Of a stretch of 64,000 nt of DNA, positions 12,061 through 24,899 are shown piece after piece; positions within the stretch are counted from its first letter, which is position 1; every line of letters starts with the position of its first letter. The position numbers and the translations under genes were made by a program. Under the pieces are notes generated by a model. It worked only from the letters and a program-made list of their open reading frames with translations. It was not told the origin of the DNA and made no database searches. The stretch is from Vanilla planifolia (taxonomy: Eukaryota; Streptophyta; Magnoliopsida; Asparagales; Orchidaceae): contig CM043871.1 of the NCBI GenBank assembly GCA_023846275.1, positions 32,766,578 through 32,830,577 of the forward strand. Reading direction: 5' to 3'.

Positions 12061-12780
12061 TTAATATTTTATACAAGAATATTATTTATTAATTAAGTTG
12101 TGAATGACAATTTGTACTGATTTTGTCATTCTTCAATTACCTTTAGGACTTAACTGTTAATAACTTTCTTAGTTTTTCTTTTAGATTTTTTAATTTGAAT
12201 AGGAGTGAAATCATCTTGCTTTGTGTCAATGAACCCAATGCTGATGTCTCACGAAATTCCCTACAAAAACCTTTAATACTTTTAGATCCTAAATCCTTGC
12301 TTTATTTCCAATTAATATGTTTGTCTATGAATTAGAAGCTACTACTCGATAATTTAACTGCTTGTCTATCCTTTTGGAAAAAGCTAAGTCATCTATTAGA
12401 TTAAACAAATGTGAGCTTGAGCTTCCCACAAACTCAAGCTAATTGATCAAATCCTTTCTTTGGAATGTGCTCCTTTCTTGACTAATTCGATTAATTGTTT
12501 TCCTACTACATTGCATTTTATTGTTCCCAAGTTAGAGCTAAGTTATTCTGCTCATATTCATTATCCTCTAATTGAATTACCATAATGGTTTGTTTCTCTT
12601 TTTTTTGCTTTGATTGTCTTTTCCATTTTCTGAATTCATTACTTCTTATGAGTTAATCATTTTATCATCTTCAACCTTTGGCATTGAAGAATTTGTTGCA
12701 AAAATATGTTTACATGTGAAAATTACATGTCATTGTTTACAACAATGTTAGTAATATAGTGGTAAACTTATTATATTTGA

Positions 12781-13344
12781 TCATTTGGAAATTCTTTCAT
12801 CAAATCCACTCCTATATATTCCCTTGCTATGCTTGGTCATGTATGGTTTAATGTAGTTGCTTTTCCTTTCAGTAGTTTCTTGATGGTAGAGGTGATTGAG
12901 AGCAAAGTCATTTTGTTGAATAAATGAATGTGTAAGGGCTCCAAGGAAATCTAAATTGACACTAGAGAGGATTCCATATTCAGGTGGTAATTTTGATCCC
13001 ATTTTAAAACTGACATTTGGCAATCTTCATTTTGCCATGAGTGATGTAGCCAATATTGAAGAAAATCTTCATTTTTGTTGAATCACAACAATACATGCCT
13101 TGTGTCTAGAGCTCCAATTTTGATCTGACCTCAAAAACTAATCATGCATTGCTTTACAAAAAGTTACCAAATTTAGTCTCGCTAAAGAGAATTTCCTAAT
13201 CACTACTAATTTCAAGTTTTGACATCTTTTTAGTTTCCTTAACATCAAAAATGATTTCGTGTTCTCCTTTGTAAAAGGGAGGCAATTTGAAATAGTTAAT
13301 TTTGGTTGTATTTTGATGTACAAGCCATTATATTTGTAACCCAA
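12781..13344 (-). pseudogene. LINE B ORF1 (DUF4283-type)
   Basis: The minus-strand frame at 13344-13138 ends VVIRKFSLARLNLVTFCKAM, matching the start of the DUF4283 fold (GKFSxGRP-like). Other frames through 13020 give blocks resembling the middle of the domain, including MSVLKWDQNYH. At 13023-12781 the frame gives the HSFIQQNDFALNHLY block and a RPSIARV-like segment (KPYMTKHSKG). Several frameshifts divide them. The zinc knuckle expected downstream was not found. Confidence 0.65.
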
Positions 13345-13350
13345 AATTGT

Positions 13351-14994
13351 GGAATAAATATGTTGAGCATATTATTAGAAAGAACTATTCATGGGAGATC
13401 TATTGGTGTATAATTTTTTATTTTTAAGAATCAATTAGGAATGTTGTGAATTTTGAAAACTAAATGACAACTTTTAAAATTCTTAAAAAGCAATAATGTC
13501 TATTGTGTAATAAACTTATATTTGTAAGGCTAAATTGGTCATTTACCCTTCACCACTATTTAATTTAGTTATTAAAGATAAGGCTCTTATTGATGTTTCT
13601 TGCTTGAGAGTGCAACTAGATGAAGAAAAGGGAGAGAAGAGGAATAGAAGGAAAATCCAAGGCTATAGGTTGAGCTTAAGGAGAAAATTAAGGTAAAAGT
13701 TGTAAGTTCTCCTTAGCTTTAACTAAGAAAATAATCTAGATGTTGTAATATTTCAAGCAACTATTGGAAAGAGGAAGAAATATTTTTGTTGGGCCTTAAG
13801 GGAGATAAAGGAGAGGATCCAACTATTGAAGTGAAAATAGAGGAAAATAATATTTCAAAAAGGAAACATTAAGAAAAATCTTCTGAAAGTTTTTGAGTAG
13901 TTGTAGCATGAAGAAGCCTAGCAAAGGTTTTTTTTGTTAAGCTTTGTAAGAGTTGTTCTCTTTAATTTTGGCTCTAGCTATGTTGAAATGATTTTTTCTT
14001 GAAAAATTGAGTTTAAAGCATGAATTAAAAGCATGATCTTTGAGTTGAATATGAATTTTCCTTTAAAATGGTTTCAGAGGTGTTGTTTTCTTCATTTGGT
14101 TTCTTAAAAGCCTTGTGCTAGCTTGATATGAAGTTGATTTCATCTTAGTAATGATATAGAACTCATAAAAGCAGCTACAATAACCTCATTCTTGAGACCT
14201 TGTACAATATATCAAAATTTGACACAAGATATGTTAGGTACTTGGACATACATATGTTGTTTAATGTATAGCAAGTTGAGACCAATGTATAGTATGTGAT
14301 GAGAGAGAATTTGAGAAAAGAAAAGGGAAGTAAGGGAATGAGTTAGAAATTATAACTTTAAGAAAATTTAGTAATTATAAATATCTTATGTACAAAAAAT
14401 GAGCTATTTAGCAAATAATTATCCATCATTTTGCTTGTGCAAGAAACTAAAGGTTAAAAAATAATAGAGAAAATACCAAACAATAATCAAGTAGGCAAAC
14501 TAAGTAATTGATGTTAGTAGATTATTATTATCTTTGAAATAAATTGATGCCACCGAATAATATTGTGCAAATGTTTAAATCATGTATAATACACTATTAG
14601 TATCATGAGATCATGTTATAAAAGCTAATGATAAATTTTACAATATGTTACGAGATGATGTGAATATTACTTCAGTTTCTTATAACATTATCTCATAATT
14701 TCCTTGCGTGATATGAAGAGAATGTTATCATTAGTATTTATTACAAGGCCTTGATGAGTGGATTTGTTATTAGATCTCTTTTTAAGCCATCTTTAGTATT
14801 TTGTATAAGATCTTAATGTTTTGACTATAATATTACTAATATTTTATTTAAAGCAATGATAGGTGAAGATGGTGTGATTAAGATTATTTACTAAATATGA
14901 GGTTATGTATGTGATAATGTCAATAGATGTGTGATGATATGGGTTCCTAATTGTGGTAATGAAATTTGTGAAAGGCCATTGAAAGGGTCACCAT
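13351..14994. other. AT-rich sequence, nothing assigned
   Basis: No protein family, RNA gene or clear LTR boundary could be recognised. A purine-rich patch at 13600-13900 has no long frame. A short stretch near 14885-14950 (AATAGATGTGTGATGATAT) resembles part of the tandem duplication at 33779-35080, suggesting shared repeat origin. Confidence 0.5.
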
Positions 14995-15785
14995 AGTTCA
15001 TCTTCTCTTAACAGCCATGTTCATTCAATTTAGTCTCTCCTTGTATTCTTTTCTACTTAATTCTAATAGTTTCTCATCAGTTATATTTTCCCTAACGTGA
15101 TTAACATAATTATTCATCTTTCTAGGTTTTAAAATTTTTTTCTTTATATTGTATTTGTACGATACATAACTTAATATTATATAATGAGTCAATGTCTCGT
15201 CATCCATGCTTATTCACATTTATCATATTATATACAATAATCTTCATCATATGCATTTACTAAGTTTTTAAATTTTTTATTTTAAACATTTTCTTACATC
15301 ATATTATGCATCATCGTTTATGATACTTGTATAATCCATTTAACACATATTCATATATGTTGTGCTCGATAATGTTCGTGTATGACACTTTTTTAAGTTA
15401 ATCATACCTATACAATTCCTTAATCATGCATAGATGATATCATTTACTACATTCAACTCATTTATTCTTTACTTGATTATAAAGTCTATTGTAGTATAGT
15501 ACAATCTAATCCTTCTTTTTATTAGAATATCAGACTCGTCTACCCCCTTGGTGATATTTAGATTAGTTAGTATTGTCTGATGTTTTTTTTATTATATTTT
15601 ACAATTTATTTAGCCTAGCTTCTTCTAACATCATACTAAATCATACCCTATGATTTGCTGTATCGTACTATATGATCTTTTATAAAAATTAAAATTTTTA
15701 AAGATAACCTTTAAAAGACTTATAAAAAATTTAAAAATTATATTTAACTCAAAACATTTTTTTAATGAAGGATGTAATAATTTTT
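14995..15785 (-). repeat. LTR-like block, probably Gypsy 3' LTR
   Basis: This stretch lies immediately downstream (minus-strand sense) of the Gypsy chromodomain. About 580 bases of it (15000-15580) align in the same order with 31350-31930, sharing for example CATGTTCATTCAATTTAG and ATCAGACTCGTCTRCCCC. Position next to pol and presence as a second copy elsewhere point to an LTR, but I cannot place TG/CA ends or a target duplication. Confidence 0.5.
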
Positions 15786-17170
15786 CACTCATAAAAATTT
15801 TGTCTTCGAAATTTAGAACATGAAGGGGTATATTTTTACTATCTCATCTTCCAATTCCCAAGTGAAATCTTTTTATTTGATTTGTCCATAATACTTTCAC
15901 TATAAAAATTCCTTTATTAGTTATTTTTTCTTTTAAAATTGAGAGGTAAACTTGTAGTATCTATTGAACATTATTAATTTTGATTTTATATGGTCTAAGT
16001 TATTTTTATGGATAATAAATGTACCAATTTTGTTAATCAATCAGCTACAACCTATATATTTAACTTTACTTTGATTTGATTTTCATAAGCTAACTATAGA
16101 GTTTATGAAAAATTCTTTCCATTTTCATATTGTTATAAAAAGATTTCATAGAAATTCACTTTGTTTTAGACACTCTCTTTTGATTTGTTAACAAATTAAA
16201 CATTTGCTTATTATTTCCTACATGTCTTTCTTCACCCTTAGCCACTAAAACTATTTTTTTCATATCTTATTACATCTTGGTCATGCTAAGATGTATTAAA
16301 TATTGAGACCCATGTGCTTCTTAAAACAAGATTCACTTTATTTTCTCATAGTTGGGAATATAAAACATGTTCTAAATTAGAACATTCTTCTAGTTGAGAT
16401 AAGCATCTATTTCTTAACCTTCCAATATTTGACTTAAATTTTTGTGTCTATTATTCTTCATTATAAAAGTGTTTGAAATTTCTAAGCCATTTCATTAATA
16501 TTAATAATTCCCTAAAGCTTCACTTGTTCACCTCTGATATAGAATTGAGATGCAACTTATTTGTCTTGATGCATTATTGAGTCTCTTCTTTTATTGAGTT
16601 ACAAAAATTCAAGTTTACAATTAAACTCATTACATTTACTATGAAGTTGATTTTTCTTAGTTGGTATACAATATTTATGCCATAATTCTTTATGAATTTT
16701 AACTAATACCTTTTTTTGTATATTTAATTATTTTTATCTAAAGATATATTTTAGGCTTTGGTGATTAGAATAAATTTGAGCCTTTACTTTGAAAAGACAA
16801 TCTCTTCAAATCGTTAAAGTGAAAATGATTACCACCAATCACAAGTTATGCACAGGATACTTCTTCTCATGAAGTCAAAGTAGTCATGAAGCATAAGTTA
16901 TGATCTTCGCATTTTGCATTAAAATTGCCCCTAGTCATTATAGCTATATCTATGTAACTTAAAACTCTTCATCTAGATTAGCAAAGTCTATACAAATGTA
17001 GTTAACAATTTTTGCTTTAATGTTTGAAAGCTATCCTCACATTTTTTATTTCATATAAAAAGAGTTTACTTTTGGATAAATTTTTGTTAAAGGAGAAGAA
17101 ATCAGGAAAAACTTTTAACAAACATTCAAAAATACTCATTTAATCACAAGAAACCCCATACTTTAATGAC
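15786..17170 (-). pseudogene. Ty3/Gypsy chromovirus pol relic: RNase H, integrase, chromodomain
   Basis: On the minus strand, from right to left, shifted frames show an RT/RNase H connection (FLKVFPDFFSF), then YGINIVYQLRK (the YH.GK.N.VADALSR-like end of RNase H, about 16580-16540), and integrase zinc-region pieces. A jump across most of the integrase core follows, and near 15870-15830 TWELEDEI followed by YPFMF, the hallmark C-terminal chromodomain region of chromoviruses. Stops are dense. Integrase is shorter than in the family, so an internal deletion of its catalytic core is likely (about 16050-16200). Confidence 0.7.
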
Positions 17171-18822
17171 ATTTGTTGGCTTGGGCCATTCAATTATTTG
17201 TCAGCTTATAGTTGTCCATTCGTCATATTTGTTTGTCTTTTTTATATTCGCACAAACCATTTACCCTTTATTTTAATATAAACCATGCTATATAATTCAT
17301 TTCTTTGTACTATAGGATTTATCCACATTAAGGTTACTTTGTATACAAAGGATTGTCTAATATGATCCCTTTCTTATTAATCTTACAAAATTCGTTCCAC
17401 TCTTCATACTATACGATTCCACATAAAGATTTATTTATCTCATCAAACTAATTTGAATGGTTGGGTATTAGACAATTTAATAAAGTATCATATGATTATG
17501 ATGACTTTAATCTATTGTATATATTTTTAAATTTATTCATTTCTTTCTATCTTATTTTATGATGCTTTGTATAATATTATATGATAGTTTTGATTCACTT
17601 ATGTCTCATTCTTTCTCTTTTGCTCATACTATATAATTCTTTTTTTATTAATCATTTCATTTGATTGTATTGTATAATAAACTAATATTACATTATAAAA
17701 TATTTTTTATTTAATTAACATACATTCCTACACTTTTTATTAAAATGTATGATAGTCTTATATTATATTATATGACATTTGAATCTCAATTTTTTTCTCT
17801 ATTCATATTATGTGATAGCTTAAGTTACAAAATATAATTTTTTTCAATTTTACTAGTCTACTTACAATATTGTGTGATATGACGATGTGCCATCATGCTA
17901 TATGATAGCTTCAATTAATTAGTTTACCTTTTTTCTTACTCTATCATACTACACGATGGATTGATATCATATTATATAATGTTCTAAGCTATGTTAGATA
18001 TTTTGTTATACTCATTATAATATTATACAATGACTTGATATCATAATGTACGATGTTATCAATTAGCACCTTTACTTCTTAGCTTATTTTATTATATTGT
18101 ATGACGATGTGATATCATGTTATATGATCTTGCTAATTAACTTATATTCTTTCATGTTCACTTTATTGCATTATACAATTATTTGATATTATTTAGTTGT
18201 CTCAAATACTTGACTACTCACTCTACTGTGCTATATGATCATATGATAGCTTCAATTATATTTATATGTACTCATGTTCACTTTATTGTATTATATGATG
18301 ATTTGATATCATATTATATGATGTGTTCTTTTCTAATTTATTGGTCATTATTTTAGGTATATTGCATTATACGATTATGTAATTGCACTGAACCATCAAC
18401 ACCTGAAAATTTTTCATTTTTCTTACATTAGTTATATGTCTTTAGTAATGCATTTAGCACATGAAACAAACCTTAAAAAAAGTCAAATAAAATCACATGT
18501 TTTTTTTCCTATTTAGAAAGTCTACCAATGCTTGTCAACTAAGTTTTTTATTTCTTTATTATTTTGACATCCTAGGTTGTGGGTATGCCTGAAATATCTT
18601 CTTATACTTTTTTATTTAAGTTTTACACCCTTGTTTCGATTCTTCTTACATCCAACTTGTGCACCTTAATTTTCATTCTTCTTATCATTCTAAGTTGTAA
18701 ACATATTTAGAATGCCTTCTTAGACCCTTTCAAAATAGTTCTGCAACATAGTGTTCATTCTTACTGAGTTTAATATCCCAGGTTGCCTTTTTCATTTGGT
18801 TCTTCTACCTATGATTCAAACT
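17171..18822. repeat. Gypsy-associated region with diverged minisatellite
   Basis: Between the pol relic and a primer-like site, no gag could be read. From about 17570 to 18390 a motif close to TATTATATGATGATTTGATAT recurs roughly every 50-100 bases with heavy divergence, many copies containing the small palindrome TGATATCA. Between 18560 and 18800 a second loose repeat (CATTCTTCTTA followed by an AAGTTGTG-like core) occurs three or four times. Confidence 0.55.
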
Positions 18823-18834
18823 ATTTTGATACCA
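18823..18834 (-). other. Possible primer-binding site of the Gypsy relic
   Basis: Minus strand TGGTATCAAAAT resembles the initiator-Met tRNA primer site TGGTATCAGAGC. It would put the 5' LTR at higher coordinates and agrees with the orientation of the pol relic. Confidence 0.4.
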
Positions 18835-18849
18835 CTCTTGAAGTGACTC

Positions 18850-19360
18850 TCAACCTACCTTTTTTGGATTCAATACAACGACATCTAGTTCTTTTAGTTT
18901 TCATTTTTCTATTTAAAAAACATGAAAATGTTTTCTTTTCTTTCTATAAAACATGAAATGGAAACAATTTATTAAACACTTTTTTAGTAAAACCTTTTAA
19001 AACATTGTGAAAATAGAATTAAAACAACTTTGTATTTAAATTAAATTTTATAACAAGAAACCACTTAACACTAAAATAACCAAAGCCTTTATAATGTCAT
19101 TATCCATGCATTGCTCAATTTTGGTAAAGTCTAAATATTATCATAATAAATGTTCTAGTACATGACCATCATCACACATAAAGAAAGATATTAAAACAAC
19201 TATTATAATACTAATAAGAACATATGAGTATCCTTTAGGTCAAATCAGTATGATCTATCTTTTACTTCTCTCTTATATCCTTATGACATGTTTTGTTTTT
19301 TACTTGAAAGTGTTAAGTAAAAAATAAGCTAAGATAACTTTATTGGCTCATTAATAAAAG

Positions 19361-19410
<50 letters not shown>

Positions 19411-20155
19411 ATATTTAAGTAGCACTATGCATGGGTCAATAACAAGCAATTTAATTTAGAAAGAGTGATTAAACATAAAAAAAAGTTCCATGTAAGGTTT
19501 GAAACCCTTTATCTTTTGAATATTTTATAAATTTTCTTATCTATTTTATCTTTTTATCTTTTCAAAGATTTGTTTAGAAAAAAGTATTTTCATAAATGAT
19601 TAGATATATTAAAGAACATGCCATTCTAATATAAATTCTCTAGATAAATAACCCATTTGGCTTATCTTTGAAACTATTATTCTGAAATGATAGTTATCAC
19701 TTTGAACCACCAAGCATTCTATCATTTTTTAAAAATTCTCTCCCATTATTAGACTTTTTTTCACATCACAAATTTATTTTTTCTTTTCTTTTATGGTTAC
19801 TATCATAATTAAAATTTTATTTTTCTTTCTTTTTATTTCTACAAACATTAATTCACTATCATGAAGTTTAATAAAGCTTGTAAGCATTATAATGTAATGT
19901 ATCATACTCTTTAATCATGCGACAATTCAAACAAATGCTAATCATAGTAATTTATAATAAATCAAGCATCCTAAATATTTTCGTGTGTATCATTTCTTAA
20001 GATTTGATTCATCTAGTAAAAAGCACACATTAAACATCAATAATAATGCTCAACTATCTTATACATGCATCCTCATTACTTCACCATTATTTAATATCAT
20101 TTAAGGGCTTATATCCCAGAATACATCAACATCCAAGAATGTACATATAATACAA
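18850..20155. other. AT-rich sequence, possible Gypsy 5' LTR remnant
   Basis: No coding signal. It could be the decayed 5' LTR of the Gypsy relic, but I found no second end to support this. A CA/TA microsatellite lies at 19363-19410. Confidence 0.35.
19363..19410. repeat. (CA)n(TA)n microsatellite
   Basis: About 14 CA units are followed directly by about 9 TA units, a compound dinucleotide repeat. Confidence 0.95.
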
Positions 20156-20454
20156 GATTGTGTTAGGTTATCCTTATGTTTGATAAATCAAGTTTTGAAT
20201 ATTGAGTATTTTATTCTAATAGACTTATTTAATATGAATAATGTATAATTTTTAATGAATAAGTTATGCACATTAGAAGATAGAGAATTTATAGTCTTCA
20301 AAATACCTTAGAGTATTTAGTAAGTTCCAATAATTGAAAACATGCATACTCAATTTTGATAAGATTTTTCTTTACTATGAAATAAAATGTTAGCTTGTTA
20401 ATATTAAGGTGCTCTCATTTTCTACCAATTATAAATCATTTTTAGTATTAAATC

Positions 20455-23423
20455 TGTTGCACCCCATTTTTCCTAGGCTGATTTTTTTGGCATACATTTT
20501 TTTTTTTTTACATATAGACAGCTCAGATCGTCCCATACCAACCTGAGTAGCCTACGAAAAACATAGGATATAACACATCATTACACACTTACTTTCCTTA
20601 ACAATGTGGATCCCATCTCCCGGGTATACCGTCAAATCAGGTTCATGACTCCTGAATTAACAGATGGACTCGCGCAATGTTACTCCTACTAGACCCCATA
20701 CTCCTAACCCATACCGGTAGGAGAACCGATCTAATAGAAGTCTGAATCCCCACGGCAAAGTTCCATAGTCATGTAATGACCTCACCATCAAAAATAAGAT
20801 ACATAACATCCACAGATAAAATATGTCACTCCACACACTATACCACCAAGACAATAAAGTAAAACAGTGAATGGAAACTACATCACAAGAATAAGATCCA
20901 AGTCCAACAAATATAATATCATCCAACTAGATACATAAGTCAGAATCACCCACACATATTACATGACATAAGAATAACAGTCTCCCTAAATACATCCAAT
21001 AGTATCAATCACACTAACCAAAATGTCTCAGAAAATCACAGATTAGATATCCTCCACTAGCCTACTGACCACGATCCCACCTAATTTGGGTGGCGTCAAG
21101 GCTGTCGAGCCGCTGGAAAAATATAGATAATAAAGGAGTGAGCTACGCCCAGTAGGAAAGACAGCTAGTAAAAACTCACATGCAAGAGAAGGATAATAGC
21201 AAGAGTATAGGAATACAGCATAATAATGTATGGTGGAAAGGCACTCTCAGTCCCAGACTCTGACCAACCATAGTCACCCCCAGTCACACCAGAGTAGCTC
21301 TCCTCTGTGCTCCCAGGCAGCGTGCCAGCGGGACACACCCATCTCTGCACACGCATGGCGCCTAGGCAAAGCATGCCAGCGGGACACGCCCATCTCTATG
21401 CATGCATCACAACGCCTAGCACCCGACACCGCAGCGTCTCTCGTCAATCAATCTTCTGGAAACTATAGACAGAACCAGTCACATAGATCTCTAGCCAACG
21501 TGAGACACCCCTGCCACCCTCAGGCACGTAGGCCTACACACTTGGCTAGCCACGGCGAGTCACCCCTGCCACTGCCACTCTCAGGCGCACAGGCCTACAC
21601 TCATGGACCAGAAGAGATCGACTCAGCCACCGTTCCAAGAAGTCCTCTCCCAACAATTTCCATAGAAGCCACGCCCCTACAGTCATTGCCAAGCTCTAAC
21701 TCCAAGATTCGGCAACATGTGTCCAGATACAATAAGGCGCATACCAGTCCACATGTATACTGTGGAAGCTAAGTCTGTACCGCACAGTTACCTACCACAA
21801 CTACCCTAAAACATCATATAGGGCCTATAGTATTCCGGTCCAATATGCCAATCCATGAAATATGCCAACACTGAGTAAACTGACTCAATCCATGTCATTG
21901 CCATCCAAGCAACACAAACTGTACCAAAATTCTGACTATTCTGGTAGCACCCAAGTGTCACACTTTCTTCCAACTAATCCAGCTGCACTGAATTTATGGG
22001 TAATTTCCAACAGTCAATTTCAACTTGGCTACGTGATTTCTAAAAATCACCTTTTTCTCAATTCAAGAAATTTTTAAATTAAAAAAAAATCAATTTCCGC
22101 CCTTTATCCATTTTCCGAAATTCGAAATAAATTTCCGAATGAAATTTAAATTCCACATATATCCTTTTTCCGAAAATTCGGATTAATTTCCGAATTAAAT
22201 TTCCTCTGCGCCGTTCGTCCGCGCCGAATCCCGCTGAACCGGTTTTCGCTGCCGGTTCGGAACCCTCGCGCTGAACCGCGACACCGCCGAACCAAATACC
22301 CGAATTAAAGTTTCCTCCGCGCCGTTCGTCCGCGCCGAATCCTGCTGAACCGGTTTTCGCTGCCGTTCGGAACCCTCGCGCTGAACCGCGACACCGCCGA
22401 ACCAAATTTCTTAATAATCCGTTAATCGGTCGATGTTTAATTAATTAATTACTAATAAATATTATATAAATACCGTTAATTACTTAAATAAATTCGTAAT
22501 TAATCTAAACCCTTCTCCTTCCTCGGTTCGAAGCCCGCGAACCCTAATCGACGCAATCGCCGACCAATCCAATCCTTCCGTCGATTTCCGGCGAACGCGA
22601 ACAAGGAGAAATAAAATCCGATGTTCATACTATCCTAATGTTTCAATCATTAACTAAATTTTTCGACGAAATGGGCAATTTTCCAGAAAATCCAAAATTT
22701 GTAAAAGATGCAAATTAGCATTCAACTAAGTCTGATTTTTCATCCATATGCTTGTGTTCATTAAGCAAAATATTTCATGCTTTTAATTTCTACTAAATAA
22801 CTAATTTAATCTGAATTTCCTACCTTGCTCGCCGGCGACGGTGAAGCTCGCACGCGATCAACCGCAGCTCCTCGCCGAACAAAACCGGTACCAAAATGTT
22901 CGCCTCTGTCCCGCGAACCTCCGGTTACCAAAAGCCCATTGGAAGGCTGCCGGAATTTACCGCCGTTCGCCGCGAACACCTCGCCTCTAGCCGCCGTTCG
23001 AAACCCTAACAGCCGAGCAGTTTAGGTTAAGTACCCGGCTTAAACTGGTAATAACCCGTTAAGACCCATTAAGCGCCGGCTGACCTTCCAAAAGCGCCGC
23101 TTAACACCCGATCAGCCGGTTAATCTCCACCGCTGATCTCGCCCGTCCGATCTGCTTATCCGCGGCTTATCCAAACGCACGCGCAAACGCACCTCGGCAA
23201 ACCGCCCCGCCTTCGCTGAACCGCTCCGGTCCGGTTCACGCGCGGTAAAAACCAAATTCTTGTTTTAAAAAAAATCTCGGTGCTCCGAAAAATCCCTAGA
23301 AAATTTCAGAAATTCCAATAGCCTCTAATTGAGCTCCTGGCTCATCCTACTGTCGATCTGAAATCATCCAAGCCACAATTGAATTATTGAAGATTAAACA
23401 TATAATTTTTACCGGGTATAACA
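20455..23423. mobile_element. GC-rich solo LTR (2969 bp), probably Ty3/Gypsy Tekay/Del type
   Basis: It begins TGTTGCACCCC and ends GGGTATAACA, giving perfect TGTT/AACA termini. It is flanked by AAATC at 20450-20454 and 23424-23428, a 5-bp target duplication. No gag or pol is present, so it is a solo LTR left by recombination between the two LTRs of a full element. The length near 3 kb and internal sequence such as GAGCTACGCCCAGTAGG resemble Tekay/Del LTRs. It is far richer in GC and CpG than the Copia LTR around it. Open frames inside it (21230-21772, 22079-22405, 22825-23025) are by-products of composition. Confidence 0.88.
22191..22410. repeat. Two tandem copies of a 110-bp GC-rich unit inside the solo LTR
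   Basis: Units start at 22191 and 22301, both with CGAATTAAA and then a run containing GCCGTTCGTCCGCGCCGAAT. They differ by a few substitutions and two compensating single-base indels. The second unit ends at about 22410. Confidence 0.92.
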
Positions 23424-24528
23424 AAATCACTCAATCATCTCTTAGATTTAGTAAACAAATAGGATTCCATTTTTGAATCCCATAACCATTTTTTGGTTAA
23501 ATTTTATTCTTATCAAATTCTATATTAGTTTGTTTACTAAATCTTGATTAAAATAAAAAATTAATTCTATCAAAATTTTCATAATTAAAATAAAAAAGTA
23601 TTCTATCACTTCCTAAGCTTGAGCTTAAGTACAAAGCTCTTGAGTCAAGTAAGCCCAAGTAGGCACTCAGAAGCCTCAGGTTAAAGAAATGGGTCAAGCT
23701 CGTTCATGTTGACAACAAATTCTAGAATTAGATGGGGTAATGCATTGGATTAAGTCATGAAGCACTTGAACTAAGTATGTATGGTTAGGGTTGGACTCGT
23801 ATAAATCTATATGCTACGATTGCACCTAGGTAATCAATTCCCGAGCACACAAGGAGGGAGCCAGCCCAAATTAGGCTCTAAATAATATCTTTATCCGAAT
23901 GCTTATAAATTCCAAACTACTCCTCATTTCTTACAAAGTAGAACTAAATCTCTTGTACTTATTTGTATCCAAAATTAGAAGCACTTAGAGCTATTCGATC
24001 ATGCATTTTTGTGATCACACAGCATAGCATGTCTATGCTTTATTTATCGATTATAATCATCAATCTCACTGTCTGTTTAATCTCTTAAATCTATTGATGA
24101 TTATTGATTTTATCGATTTCTTATAATTTATTTCTAGATCTGATGGTTATAACTTCATCTTAACTTATCAGATGACTAGAACAAATTTTGTCTTATTCTT
24201 GTCTTGTAGCTCTTAATTATTCGGTTTGAATCCTATGACTAAGATTAACTCTAACTTTATTGTTGTTAAATTAAATGATTTAGATCTCATTTGATATGAT
24301 TGGATGGCTAGGATCAAATCCATCTCAATCGGACCATCTTTAACTTATGTGCTTATTGAACATTACATCTGATGGTCTGTATCACCTCTGATTGGATCTA
24401 ATGGTCCTAGTACATTTTTTTTAATGGCTAATTATTTAGTCATTGTATTAGCTATTTCAAAAAATTATTTTTAAGACTATAATTCAACCCCTCTCTTATG
24501 AGATTCACATACAAGTTTTCACTTCAAT

Positions 24529-24540
24529 TGGTATCAGAGA
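24529..24540 (+). other. Copia B primer-binding site
   Basis: TGGTATCAGAGA, two to three bases after the LTR end, is complementary to the 3' end of initiator-Met tRNA with only the last base changed. Confidence 0.85.
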
Positions 24541-24899
24541 GGGTTCCCTGCATAATGTGAGTCAAATCACTAGAGAGATCCATCATATGCATTTTTAATT
24601 ATTTTGTTTAGTTTTCTTAATTGTTCTTTTGGTTACAAACTAATTTAATTTTTTCTTTTATCATTTTTACTTGCTTTCTAAAATATGTGTTTCTTAGTTT
24701 ACTTCTTAAGTTTTTAATGTCTTCATCTATGATTTATATTAGTGTGACACTTGATTAACGATCTTCTTTAGTCCATCCACCATTATTTAAAAATAAATTT
24801 TATTTATATTAGAAAAATATATTTAATATTTTTATTCAATCAATTGATTTAGAACTTTAGGTTACTAATTCATGAGATTTTTCTCATGCACAAATGAAA

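Larger units (their letters stand above)
10162..13350 (-). mobile_element. LINE B, 5' segment: ORF1, endonuclease, start of RT
   Basis: The minus strand carries ORF1, then an endonuclease region, the linker, and the first RT blocks in the standard plant L1 order. The RT frame at 10409-10191 (IKLDIKNIFD, then FLFKVLKKF and SIISNTWISIKV) stops at the Copia A insertion point. It resumes at 5458 on the other side with the next RT block. The match of protein order across the junction and the flanking 5-bp duplication show that this and 4210-5458 are one element. Confidence 0.85.
20161..24526 (+). repeat. Copia B 5' LTR, interrupted
   Basis: 20161-20454 and 23424-24526 together align with the 3' LTR. 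The left part begins TGTTAGG and the right part ends ACTTCA, immediately before the primer site. A roughly 320-bp segment near 23550-23870 has no counterpart in the 3' LTR. Excluding the solo LTR, length is about 1.4 kb. Confidence 0.85.

Noticed and set aside
21230-21772. 180-aa plus-strand open frame
   Set aside because: Lies inside the GC-rich solo LTR, has low-complexity composition and no recognisable domain.
22079-22405. 108-aa minus-strand frame with internal repeat
   Set aside because: The repeat in the protein is just the 110-bp tandem DNA repeat of the solo LTR.
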